Assembly: GCA_023213315.1 (NCBI GenBank)
Contig: JAKCPI010015045.1
Location: 48,843-112,842 of the forward strand
Origin: Euborellia annulipes
Lineage: Eukaryota > Arthropoda > Insecta > Dermaptera > Anisolabididae
Direction of reading: 5' to 3'
DNA length: 64,000 nt
The first letter of the stretch is position 1, and every line of letters begins with the position of its first letter. The notes under the pieces are model-generated. The model made no database searches, was not told the DNA's origin, and was given only the letters and a program-made list of their open reading frames with translations. Positions 11,522 through 24,100 of this stretch are shown here, piece by piece. The translations under genes and the position numbers were made by a program.

Positions 11522-11524
11522 ATG
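11522..11524 (+). CDS. Candidate first coding exon (ATG directly before a splice donor)
   Basis: Exon 2 opens in the middle of a hydrophobic signal peptide, so the start codon lies upstream. Here an ATG in good context (acaaaATG) is followed at once by GTGAGA, a usable donor, and joins exon 2 in phase 0 to give [11 protein letters not shown]. Arthropod cuticle genes often split the signal peptide with their first intron, which fits. The resulting peptide is short and lacks a basic n-region, so a start further upstream is equally possible. An initiator-like TCATTTC lies about 50 bases upstream; no TATA box is obvious. Confidence 0.3.
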
Positions 11525-12051
11525 GTGAGAGAAATCATTTTTCATGAGAGCAAGGCCAACATATATATAAAAAAAAAAAAACTTAGATGTATGATAGATT
11601 CTCGAATATTAATAATCTTAAATTTTTTTTCATGTCTCGTACAAAAGCTATTGTATGAATAAATTTACTACCCATCTGTGAGTCGTTTAAAAAATAATAT
11701 ATGATTAATAGTATAGAAAAATAGGGGGAAATAGATATGACATGTGACAAGGAATCTAAATTGGTGTGAATGATATAAATCAATAACGAAATAGATCATT
11801 TAAATAGTTTGAAATTTATATTAATATACAAGGTATATATATATCAACAATAAAATCGAAATATAACTTTTTTTTTGTAGGCCTATTATTTTTAATTGAA
11901 AAATAATATTTCTAAGCATGCTCTAAAATGTGAGTCAAGCATAGAACACAACTTTCACTTAGCGAAGGCAAAAGAAAGTGATTGATTAGGTATTAATACT
12001 AATAATTAACTTTAAGTAACTTTTAATTTTTTTTTTTTTTTTTTTACAAAG
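11525..12051. other. Presumed intron 1 of the cuticle gene
   Basis: If the ATG at 11522 is used, this 527-base AT-rich stretch is the first intron, ending in a strong polypyrimidine tract. No repeats are recognised. Confidence 0.3.
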
Positions 12052-12196
12052 GTGCTGCTGAGCCTGTCGGCGGTCGGCGCACAGAGGCGAAGATTCAAAG
12101 ATGACCATGATCACCAAGACAATTCGGAAAAGGAAGTGCTAGTTTCTATAGATAATGAAGATAAAACACAATATCACGAGCAGAATTTCAATACAA
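12052..12196 (+). CDS. Exon 2: end of signal peptide and charged linker
   Basis: The acceptor is a long T tract ending ACAAAG. The exon reads [10 protein letters not shown], a hydrophobic core with a plausible signal-peptidase site after VGA, followed by [20 protein letters not shown] and on to NFNT. There is no in-frame ATG at the 5' end (the first codon is GTG), so this is not the start exon. It ends one base into a codon at a GTAAGC donor and joins exon 3 to make Ser. The mature N-terminus is very charged (RRR, then Asp/His/Glu). This is typical of a linker before an RR domain; no separate domain is recognised. Confidence 0.8.
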
Positions 12197-15100
12197 GTAA
12201 GCATTTGATGTTTTATTCTATTTTTAATTTCTCCTATAAGAAGTATAGGCCTATACGGAATAGGTACTATACTATATATATGGAGCATTCCACCACCCCA
12301 ACTCGAACGGTTTGAAAAATTTTAATTTTTGATTTCCTCCATTTTTTGATATTTTTCAATACCCCTTCCATCCTGGTAAATTTTGAGATTTTTTTGATCA
12401 TCGGTTTAAATTAAAAAAAAAAAAAAACCTCTTTTTTGGTTTTTTGCTCATAACTCCTTCAAAAATGGTCGGATTTCCAACTTTTTTTTTTCAAAATTAG
12501 CGAAAATTGTCTTTTTCTTTGCTTATTATTTCAAAAACTATCGAGTTTTCGAGAAAATGTCAAAGAATAAAATAGACAGACACACACACATAATTACAAA
12601 AATAGTTTTTTAGAATATACGAGAAAATTTTGGAGAAGTCATTCCCCAATTTTTACAATTTTAATTGAATTACGCATTTGTACGTGGAAGTCTAATGGAA
12701 GGCATTCCCGAATTTTTTGGAAAGTAAACGGGCAAAATAAAAAACTTTATGAAAAGTTAAGAAAATTTGAAAAAGTAAATAAAAAACGAAAGTGAATCCT
12801 AATCAATGAGAAATGAAAGCACAATATGTTGTTTAATATGTGCGAATAACACACAGTTTTTTCAAAATACAAATAATATTTACTGTTTTGTAATGTCAAA
12901 AGAATTTTTCCCAGCGTTTCGAGTTCTTATTTCGTGTGTCAACGACATAACTTTGAGTTGATTTATGCATATTGGATCTTCTCCAAAAAATTCATCTAGA
13001 GTATTAAAAGTTTCCTTCTCTAGATAAACTTGTACTAATAAAACAAAACCGGGTTTCGGCTTTTTCTTTTTCTCTATAATTCATTCTTAAGTAAGAAAAT
13101 GCCACCTTATCATTATATTTTTTTTCAAATGCGATTAAGCAATTAATTTTTTAATCAAGTTTTTTTTTAAACACACTTTTTTCTCATTCACACTCACACT
13201 CAAACACACACACATTCACACAGTCTTTTCGGAAACTCAGGCCATATAAGACTTTTGACGATATATATTTATATATTTTGATTTTGATAAAAATTAGATT
13301 AGATGCTTATCCATATTTAAAAAAAAATTCTAATATTTTCCCTGTCTATGTTTACACAAAAAATCTGGCGTACCACAACTTTCAATTACCGAAGGTAAGA
13401 GAAAGTTGTGTGCTATGTGACCCATCAGATTTTTTAGAGGGTTGTATGATTTGGGATCTCATTATATTACAAATTTTGTCCAACTATAACACAGCATTTT
13501 TAACTATATTTTTTAAAATTTAAACATTCTTTTTAAATAAAGTTGAATTCTAATTTTTGTATTTTATTAATTTTACAGGTGCATACGAATTTGGATATGA
13601 AGTCGGCCCTGATGGACAGTTTCATCACGAAACAAGAGGCCCTGATGGGGTCGTTTATGGATGTTATGGATATATAGATCCAAATGGTGACCTTCGAGTC
13701 TATCACTATGTTTCCGATGGCTGGGGTGAGTCATATCATAATTATTACTTAATTTACATTTATTAATTATCAAATTTACATTTTTCAATTATAAAATATT
13801 TTGATATAGGATATCGGGTGGTAACACCTGGACAGCCAGTCGAAATTTTCCTTCATCCACACGATCCAGATCAAGAACATCATCACGAGGAAGGTGAGGG
13901 TGGTGGTGGGGATGATGAAGATCATCACCATCATCATCATGGCCATATCACGCCTTGGGATCAGCTATACTTCCCAAAAGGTTGTGGAAAAGCGCCAGGA
14001 GGAGCGATGCCAGGAAGACCGGTTCCTCCTACTCCACGACCGGATGGATCTGGAGCAGCAAGTGGACCTGGGCCCGCCATAACACCAGGTATATAAATGA
14101 TGTATGGGTTGGAAAAGTTTTGAATTATTGTTTAAATAATAGAGACTCTCTGCGGAGGTGTGGTTAGCACGTCTGACCACTGCTGCGGAGACTCTGGTTC
14201 GATTCCTGGGCCCGGCAAGATAATATTTCTCATTTGGGGTCTGGTACGAGGTTCACCTAGCAATTAAAATTGGGGAGCTACTTAAATCTCAGAAGTAGCG
14301 GCCTCTCCGATCTAGAAAACCAAGATAAAGGTTGAGAGGTCCCGCTGTACTGATCACACAACACCTGTATACCGCCCGAGTAGCGCCAACCGACATGGTG
14401 GGCCTTGTCCTTTTAGGAAGTTGAGCTAGAGGAAGTTTAAATAATGATTTTTGCTCTAAAAATAAGGTAAACAATATTATTTCTTTTTAATAGGAGGGAA
14501 ACCACCTGGCCGGCCAGGAGGATCAGGTACTTATCCCAGTGGGCCAAGTGGAGGAGGAGGAGGCCCGGGAGGACCCAGTGGACCAGGTGGACCAGGAGGA
14601 CCAGGGGGGGCCAGGAGGACCCAGTGGACCAGGAGGATATCCAGGACAACCGGGAAGACCAGGAAAGCCAGGATATCCTGGCGGACCAGGAGGGCCAGGA
14701 GGACCAGGTAAAAAATATTATTACATATATTAGGTATATATGGTAGTCTATACCGTATATTGCTAAAAATAAAAGAACGTAATATGTAAGTAGTCGTAGT
14801 TGATTTACATCTTGTTATCACATCATTATTTTTAATTGTAAAATTGTGAATATTGCAATAATATTATTTTAACCCGAACACATGAGCTCAAAAACTATAT
14901 GACGGATTTTTGTTGAAATTTTTTTCGAAGAGATGATTTTATTATCAAGAAAACTAAAATTAAAAAATTCTGAATTCATAATTATCTTTTAAATAATTTA
15001 AAAAAATTAGACACTGGCTTTAGAGAGAAAGTCGTCCCCCTCCCCGTGGTCGAGAGGCTATAGTTGTTGACTCAATAAAGATAGTCTGGAAGACAAGGGG

Positions 15101-18100
15101 CGTGGGGAGGTCCAATGAATTCAATGAATTTATTTAAATCATTTGAACACCAAATGATATAAATAATTGGAATCTCACATATGTATATCGTAGATAATTA
15201 ATATGAATATCGTTAAAGTCTATACCATTTATCTAAGATGCTGCAAGGTCTAACAAAATAAGAAGAAAGCCAACAAGCAAACGATGGAAAGTAATCAATT
15301 TGGAAATATTAATTAAAAAAAATTATGGAGAAAGTAGCATAGACCAATGGGCGTATCCACCTCATAACGAAAGGGGGGGGCAACTTTTCTAATGTCCATT
15401 TTTTTATATTATTAAATGCCATAACCTAATTGGAGATAGGGGATGGAGTCACTAGTAGGTTTTATCTTTTCTCAGATAGCGTGAATTTTTCAGTTTTTAC
15501 TTTCTCTTACCTAGATATATATATTTATATATACAGTAGGCCTATATAGAGAGAAAGTATTGGTTTCATGTCAAAAATTCGATGTCGAGATTTTGATGGA
15601 TATATAGGTTTTAATGTCCTATGAATCCAAAAAAGTGGTTTTCGAAACATTGTCTGTGTGTCTGTGAACAAAGTATCTCAAGATCGAAGGTTGAAATGTT
15701 ATATTTAAGTTAGGTACCTCCCTGAGACGGAACACAAAGCTTTTGAACAAAATTGGACAAAGAGTACTAGTACTTTACTGATGTACTTTTTTCAGTTATT
15801 TTCGATTTACGATTTTGATTAAAATTCATAAATCCATTATTTTTTAGATGCTCTTTAAAATGAATATTCTCATTTTGCTCTTGAAATAGTTTGAAGCACA
15901 CTTTATTTTTGTGTTTCATACGAAAGATAAGAGAAATAGTTGCCATGGTAACAAAATATAAATATTTTCACATATAAATTTTACATCTTGAATTCAAATG
16001 TACCGTACTGTTGGGAACTAAATATATATCGACACAAAAAATCTGTTGTGACTAGCATATAAAACAACTTTCTCTTACCAAAGTTGCGTGCTATGCGACC
16101 AGTTACACCAGAATTGTTATTTATATTTTTTTTTTTATTTTAATTTTGTATTTGGAAGGGGGGCTGCCGCTCCCCTTTCCCCTCCCCCTCTGGACACGTC
16201 CATGCAAAGACCCCCCTTGTAGGATGAGCAGATAGTATTTTGTTAAAGTGAATATGAAAATTAAAATTTTTCACTATATCATATGAACCATGATAATAAA
16301 ATATAATATTTATAAAATATATTAATATTTTAGGAGGATCTGGAACGTATCCAGGGGGACCCGGAGGTCCTGGAGGACCAGGTGGACCAAGTGGTCCCGG
16401 AGGCCCAAGTGGACCAGGAGGATATCCAGGAAGCCCGGGAAGACCAGGAACACCAGGTGGCCCAGGAGGACCTGGCGGACCAGGAGGACCTGGTGGATAT
16501 CCAGGATCACCAGGAGGTTACCCAGGAGGACCAGGTGGCCCAGGAAGTTATCCAGGTGGACCAGGAGGAGCAGGCGGACCCGGAGGACCAGGCGGACATC
16601 CAGGAGGCCCAGGAAGTTACCCAGGAGGACCAAGCGGACCAGGTGGACCAAGTGGGCCTGGAGGACCAGGAGGACCAGGCGGACCAGGTGGACACCCAGG
16701 AGGACCAGGAAGCTACCCAGGCGGGCCAAGCGGACCAGGTGGACCAAGTGGGCCTGGAGGACCAGGAGGACCAGGAGGACCAGGAGGACACCCAGGAGGA
16801 CCAGGAAGTTACCCAGGCGGGCCAAGCGGACCTGGAGGTCCAGGAGGACCCGGCGGACCAAGTGGACCAGGAGGACCCGGCGGTCCAGGAGGATATCCTG
16901 GTAGTCCAGGTCGGCCAGGAACACCAGGAGGACCCGGCGGCCCAGGTGGTCCAGGAGGACCAGGAGGACATCCAGGAGGACCAGGAAGTTATCCAGGCGG
17001 ACCAAGCGGACCAGGTGGACCAAGTGGACCAGGAGGACCTGGTGGTCCAGGAGGACCAGGAGGCCCCGGAGGATACCCAGGAGGACCAAGCGGCCCAGGT
17101 GGACCAAGTGGACCAGGAGGCCCAGGAGGACCAGGAGGACCCGGCGGACCAGGAGGCTACCCAGGAAGACCAGGTAGAGAGTTTATTATTATTTAAAATA
17201 TTTATTTCCAAATAAATTAAATCCAAAAAAAAGAAAGATTTAGAACTACAAATTTTTAGAAAGAAAGGTGAAACAAAAACCATTCCTTGAATTCCAGGAG
17301 AAACTACAGAAGGCCCTAACCAAGAAGGCACTTCGCCTTGTCCGTGTATGACCGGTTAGTTATTTAATTCATTGATTTGGTAGATTTTTTGCCCTCTTTT
17401 TATAATTGCTTTCTAAGTTCATTTTAATTTAAAATTTATTAGTTATAATAAAAAACTTCAAATTTTTCCTTTTCAAGTTTCATCTAGTTTTCCCTGTCTA
17501 CACTTACATAAATATGTTAATATAATATTAATATATAGAAAATATCGCGATCGTGGTAAAAATTCGGTGTCGGGATTTTGGTGGAAATACATTTGAAGGT
17601 CCCTGATTCTAACAAAGTGAATCCCACAAAATGGTCTTTGAGTGTGTTACAACAAAATCTCAAGAACGGGAAAGGTTACAAGGTTGAAATTTCATTGAAA
17701 TTAGCTACGCACCTCACTAACTCAGGAAAAGATTACAATTACTTTATACTGAAAGTTTTTTTTTTTTTTTTTTTTCAAAATTTATACCAACGATTTTGAT
17801 TAAAATTCATATTCCAATTATTTTTTATTTAGATGCTTTTTGAAATGTATATTCTAATTTTGCTCTCCGAGAAGAGGGGAAGGAGGGTCGGGCAGGTTGC
17901 CTTCCAGCCATTTCCTTGGTGAGCCACTTATCTGAAGAGATTATTTAAATACATTTTACTTATTATTTCTTTATAAAAAATATTTAATAATAAATAGATA
18001 ATGGGTAACAATGTGTTTTCAGAATTATGCCGGGTTTCAAGAACTATTTAACGGTCCGTTAAACGATTTTCGTCCTTTAAACCTTCCGCTAAATAATTTT

Positions 18101-21100
18101 GTGTTGCAAGAACGTTTTTAAAGGTTATTGGTTCGTAAAATATTTCTTTAACTAAATGTTGAAATTCGGACCTTTAAACTATAAAGTATCCACTAACCTT
18201 ATTTGTTTCATTGAAATAAAAAAGAAAAATAGTGGCTATATTATCACGGGAGAAAGATAATATATAAATACATTAATTTAATTGAGTTTTCTTTAATTTC
18301 TGAAACGTATTAAGCGATATTATTAATTATTATAGATATTCATCTGACGAAGTGAAAAAATGAGGTTATAGTATAGTCCCAGTTTCTTTATAATTTAACA
18401 TCTGGCAGTCAGAGCTACCAATGTATTTATTATTTTCATTTTATGATATTTAAATATTTAAACACTTTTTGTTTTTTAACCTAATATTAACGATTAAAAT
18501 TTAAACAATACTAATATACCCCCGTTAAGATTTTTATTTATTTTATAATTTTGGTACTATTATAAATTAAACAATTTGACAATGCGCCCTTGCGGTCAAA
18601 TGATCAACTACATACAGGGGCGTATATAGAAATTTTTTTCGGGGGGGGGGGGGGCCCGAACTGAAAATTTTTTTTTTTTAAGAAACTAAATTTTTTTTCA
18701 CACGAAATTTTTTGCTGAACATTTTTTACTTTGCGGAACCAAAGTTTTCCATCCTGAGGGCAAAGAAGAGAATAGTAAACGGTTTCTTTAAAGTTAATTT
18801 AGCATAGCCAGCCTATAATTTTAGCGCTCAAAGCGATGTTTACTAACAGACCTTTAGATATTTATAGAATTGTTTTCTTGCAAACCGGCATAAGCCTACT
18901 TATTAAAAAACTTGAAAAAGAAAAATGTTTTTTTATTATAATATTTACAATAGCATTGCACTTCTGCCTAAAATTTCTTTAAATCAATCAAGTTAGTCAT
19001 CAAATTACAAAAAAAATATATGGTTTAAAGAATTATATTAACTGAGCCACGGCTCCCGGGCAAGACCCACATTATAAGTAGCTATTTAAAATTTTTCGGG
19101 AGATAAGAAATATTTCCCCAAAAAACTTGATTGATTTTTTGAAGTTGGCTAGTTAAATGTATCTTTGATTGCACAAAGTCGCTTTATAGATTGTTCTGCT
19201 TGGAAATTTCATCCCCACTTACGGTTTGATTCATTTAAAGAAATTTTTAGTATAAATTGGAAGTTTATTCTTCATCTTCTATCCTATTTAATTAATTAAT
19301 TAGTTCGTGTAATATTTGTTACTAATTTATTGTGAGTAAAAATTCCAATCTAATCCTTTGTAAGTGTAGAATGTGTTAAATGTTATTATGTGTAGTTTGT
19401 TTACTAATAATATTAAATTCTTACAAAAGTATTTTGTAGAGTAATTTACATACTTTAAGAAGTATGTAATTTGTATTTTTTATATAAGCTTAATGATCTT
19501 AAAGAAATTAAATAAAATATACCAGAGACGAGAGAAAGAAGACATATTATCCTCAAAATTTGTTAAATTCATTGGGACTACAAATATATATTTTTACATT
19601 CTCTTACCTCTATATCTATGTTAATATATATAGAGAGAGAAAGTATTGGATTCATGTCAAAAATTCGATGTCGAGATTTTGATGGATCTTCACGTTTTGA
19701 GGTCCCCTGAATCCAAAAAAGTGGTTTTCGCGACATGGTCTGTCTGTGTGTCTGTCTGTCTGTCTGTGTGTGTGTCTGTGAACAAAATATCTCAAGAACG
19801 GAAAGAGCTAGGAGGTTGAAATTTTATATTTAAGTTAGGCACCCCCATGGGACGTGACACGAAGCTTTTGAACAAAATCGACCAAAGAGTACTAGTACTT
19901 TACTGATGCACTTTTTCAGTTTTTTTCGATTTTCTCTAAATTTGCTCCAACGATTTTTTTTTTAATTCAAAAATCAATTATTTTTTAGATTCTCAATAAA
20001 ATGTATATTCTCATTTTGTGATTGAAATCTTCTGAAGACCACTTTACTCTTGTACTCCATAGAAAAGATAGGAGAAATGGTTGCCATGGTAACAAAATAT
20101 TAATATAAATATTTCGCTATACTTATAAATTTTACATCTTGAAAATCGAATGTTCCATACTGTCGGAAACTAAATGCCTGTCGACACAAAAAATCTGGTG
20201 TGACAAGCACAGTACACAACTTTCGATTCCGAAGGTAAGAGAAAGTTGTGTGCTGTGCGCCAGTCACACCAGATTTTTTTTTCTTAATAAATTGATAGGA
20301 AATTTATAACATTGATGTCATTGAATGATAATTTATAAGACGGAGCTAGCAAATAGAGTATGTGGGACCATCAAATCTGTCATTAGCTATTTACACGACT
20401 AAAGGAGTAGTAATAGATCCAGATAAATAAAGTTTAGAATGAAATTAAAGATTTGTTTACTTTAAAAAATCGAATGTTTTAGATGTAGGATTTAATTAAT
20501 TTACAGAAAAACCAAGTCTTCCTGGAGGTCAACCAGGACAACCAGGAAGACCCGGACAACAGGGTCAACCAGGTTATCCAGGAGGAGCGGGGCATCCAGG
20601 GCAACCTGGTCAGCCAGGTCAACCCGGACAACCAGGAAAACCAAGCCAACCAGGATACCCAGGAGGACCAGGACACCCAGGGCAACCAGGACAGCCAAGC
20701 CAACCAGGATACCCAGGAGGACCGGGGCAACCAGGACAGCCCAGGACAACCAGGTCGACCAGGACACCCAGGCCAACCAGGATACCCAGGAGGTCCAGGA
20801 CAACCAGGACAACCGGGTCAACCAGGTAGACCAGGACACCCAGGCCAACCAGGATACCCAGGAGGTCCAGGACACCCAGGCCAACCAGGATACCCAGGAG
20901 GACCAGGACAACCCGGTCAACCAGGACTGCCAGGCCACCCAAGCCAACCCGGACAGCCAAGCCAACCAGGTCATCCAGGAGGACCAGGACAACCCGGTCA
21001 ACCAGGATACCCAGGAGGTCCAGGACAGCCAGGCCAACCAGGATACCCAGGACAACCAGGACAACCGGGTCAACCAGGTCGACCAGGACACCCAGGCCAA

Positions 21101-24100
21101 CCAGGATACCCAGGAGGTCCAGGACAGCCAGGCCAACCAGGATACCCAGGAGGACCAGGTCAACCCAGGCCAACCCGGACAGCCAGGTGACCAGGATACC
21201 CAGGAGCAGGTCAACCAGGACAGCCAAGCCAACCAGGATACCCAGGAGGAGGGAACCAGGACACGGACAACCAGGCCAACCAGGATACCCAGGAGGTCCA
21301 GGACAACCAGGACAACCGGGTCAACCAGGTAGACCAGGACACCCAGGCCAACCAGGATACCCAGGAGGTCCAGGACAGCCAGGTCAACCAGGCAGCCAGG
21401 CCAACCAGGACAGCCCGGACAACCAGGACAGCCAGGACATCCAGGACAACCCGGCAGCCAAGTCAACCAGGACAACCAGGTCAACCAGGAGACCAGGACA
21501 ACCAGGCCAGCCAGGATACCAGAACCAGACCGGCCAGGGAACCAGGAACCAGGTCAACCAGGTCGACCAGGACACCCAGGCCAACCAGGATACCCAGGAG
21601 GACCAGGACAACCCGGTCAACCAGGACAGCCAGGCCACCCAAGCCAACCCGGACAGCCAAGCCAACCAGGTCATCCAGGAGGACCAGGACACCCAGGCCA
21701 ACCAGGATACCCAGGAGGTCCAGGACAACCAGGACAACCGGGTCAACCAGGCCATCCAGGAAGACCAGGACAACCCGGTCAACCAGGACAGCCAGGCCAC
21801 CCAAGTCAACCAGGATACCCAGGAGGACCGGGCATCCAGGACAGCCAGGCCAACCAGGATACCCAGGAGGACCAGGACAACCCGGTCAACCAGGACAGCC
21901 AGGCCACCCAAGCCAACCCGGACAGCCAGGCCAACCAGGTCATCCAGGAGGACCAGGACAACCCGGTCAACCAGGACAGCCAAGCCAACCAGGATACCCA
22001 GGCCAACCAGGTCATCCAGGAGGACCAGGGCAACCCGGTCAACCAGGATACCCAGGAGGACCAGGACAACCCGGTCAACCAGGACAGCCAGGCCACCCAA
22101 GCCAACCCGGACAGCCAGGCCAACCAGGTCATCCAGGAGGACCAGGACAACCCGGTCAACCAGGATACCCAGGAGGACCAGGTCAACCAGGAGAGCCAGG
22201 CCACCCAGGCCAACCCGGACAGCCAGGCCAACCAGGATATCCAGGCCACCCAGGCCAACCCGGACACCCAGGTCAACCAGGAAGACCAGGACAACCCGGT
22301 CAACCAGGCCAACCTACCAGGTCAACCAGGATACCCAGGAGGACCAGGCCACCCAGGACAACCCGGACAGCCAGGACATCCAGGATACCCAGGAGGACCA
22401 GGACAACCCAGTCAACCAGGATATCCAGGCCACCCAAGCCAACCCGAACAGCCAGGTCAACCAGGATACCCAGGACAACCCGGTCAACCAGGACAGCCAG
22501 GCCAACCAGGTTACCCAGGAGGACCAGGCCACCCAGGACAGCCCGGACAGCCAGGACAACCAAGCCAACCAGGATATCCAGGTCACCCTGGACAGCCAAG
22601 CCAACCAGGTCACCCAGGAGGTCCAGGACAACCAGGATATCCAGGTGAACCAGGACAGCCTGGTCGGCCAGGTCAACCCGGACAACCAGGGCTGCCAAGC
22701 CAACCAGGATATCCAGGAGGACCAGATCATCCAGGACAGCCTGGACAACCGGGACAGCCAGGACAGCCTGGCCAACCAGGAAGACCTGGACAGCCCGGCC
22801 AACCAGGAAGACCAGGACAACCCGGACAACCAAGCCAACCAGGATATCCAGGTCACCCAGGCCATCCCGGAGAGCCCGGCCAACCAGGATATCCAGGAGG
22901 ACCAGGACATCCCGGTCAACCCGGAAGACCAGGACATCCTGGTCAACCAGGTGAGCCAGGTAATTCCATTTATTTATTTTATTTTTTTGTAATTATATTA
23001 ATTATTAATACTTTAGAATTTAAATATTTTGAAAAATCATTTATTTTCAAAATAAAATCCACTCTCCTGATATCGCGGGCACTCCATAATTTTTTATCTC
23101 TGAATCTCTTGAATGGACTTCCTTATTTATGTCTTTATGTTTGATTATTTTTATTAAATAAAATTTTTAATCTAAACAATTAAATTTAAGCAATAAATAT
23201 AGAAAATAATTCTAATTGTTTTCTTGTTTGTTACTAATCAAATTCATTTAATGTGCCTATTTTTGTTGTGTTCCCAATAACAGCATTTTCATTCCAGATA
23301 ATTTTCCCGCAACCCGTAAATTAAAACAAATAAAAATGATTAGTTTTTTAATTTATACATTCTGAATCCCAAAATAATTTCATGTGTGTTTCTATTTTTT
23401 TCGATTAAAGAAAAGGACTTTATAAATAAAGTGTATCTCCTGCTGAGAAGCAAATTGGCAAAAGTCCGAAAATTCAAATTTTTGGGTTAAGCCTACCAAA
23501 AATTGTTAGGTCTTCTCTTTTGAGTGTCTAAGTGGCGAAAATAGAATTCCATTCTTTGATATTGATACTGGCCTATTATTTGTTTTTCAGCCTTTTCTCG
23601 AATCGTTGAATCTCGGAATTTCGACACTATCATTCTCAGCAGGCGATATGTCTGAGAACGCTTCTTTCAACAGATATCCGTTTTTTTTCCTCATTTTTCA
23701 CAAAATTATATATTTCTCGAGTGTGTAAGTGTGATTAATTCCTGCCATTCTTCTAAAAAATTATATATTTTTGCTACATATTTAGTCGATACCACGCTTC
23801 TATCAAATGTTATATTGTAGTTGGGGGAAAAAAATAAATTGTTAAAACCCTTCCTGAGCTGAGCTATAAATTATTTTGTGAAACAATTAACAAAATAGGA
23901 TATCTGGTGAAATATGCTTTTTTCGATTTGTTTATTGGAGCCCTTTCCTTAATTTCGACCAGATAACCACCCTTGAGAATTTTATCCTCGTATTACAGAA
24001 ACACCCTTTATGTAAGAAAAATAAATCTATCTAACGTTTCAAATGTACCGATCATCGAGGAGGGAGAATAAACTTCAAAGGGAGGTAAAAAAATCCAATT

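Larger units (their letters stand above)
12197..13578 (+). other. Intron 2 of the cuticle gene
   Basis: 1.4 kb. It holds a reversed SINE tail (about 13160-13262), a hairpin of family H (13358-13436) and possibly a GTTTCGAG-type repeat near 12910. No exon. Confidence 0.6.
14089..16333 (+). other. Introns 4 and 5 of the cuticle gene and their contents
   Basis: Intron 4 (405 bases) holds a tRNA-derived SINE. Intron 5 (1.6 kb) holds a second SINE-like repeat (about 15040-15260) and a composite transposon (15346-16204) containing a copy of the hairpin-ended family. No further coding exon is seen between exons 5 and 6. Confidence 0.6.
17355..20506 (+). other. Intron 7 of the cuticle gene
   Basis: A 3.15-kb intron filled by a fragment of the hairpin family (17540-17865), a candidate inverted-repeat transposon (18024-18898) and a near full-length hairpin-family element (19598-20285). 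I see no extra exon. Confidence 0.55.

Noticed and set aside
13573..14180. Overlapping short ORFs around exons 3 and 4
   Set aside because: The RR-domain frame with matching splice phases explains the region.
16322..17331. Large ORFs on both strands over exon 6
   Set aside because: They are shadows of the in-frame GPGG repeat, which fits both splice borders.
20501..22946. Several minus-strand ORFs rich in Trp/Ser/Leu or Val/Leu
   Set aside because: They are complements of the Gly-Gln-Pro repeat; composition follows entirely from the coding strand.
21187..22992. 601-codon ORF on the plus strand
   Set aside because: It mixes three different readings of the same Gly-X-Y repeat (PGQPG, TRT and QDN patterns), starts at GTG and runs through the exon 8 donor. 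It is a product of frame breaks, not a separate protein.
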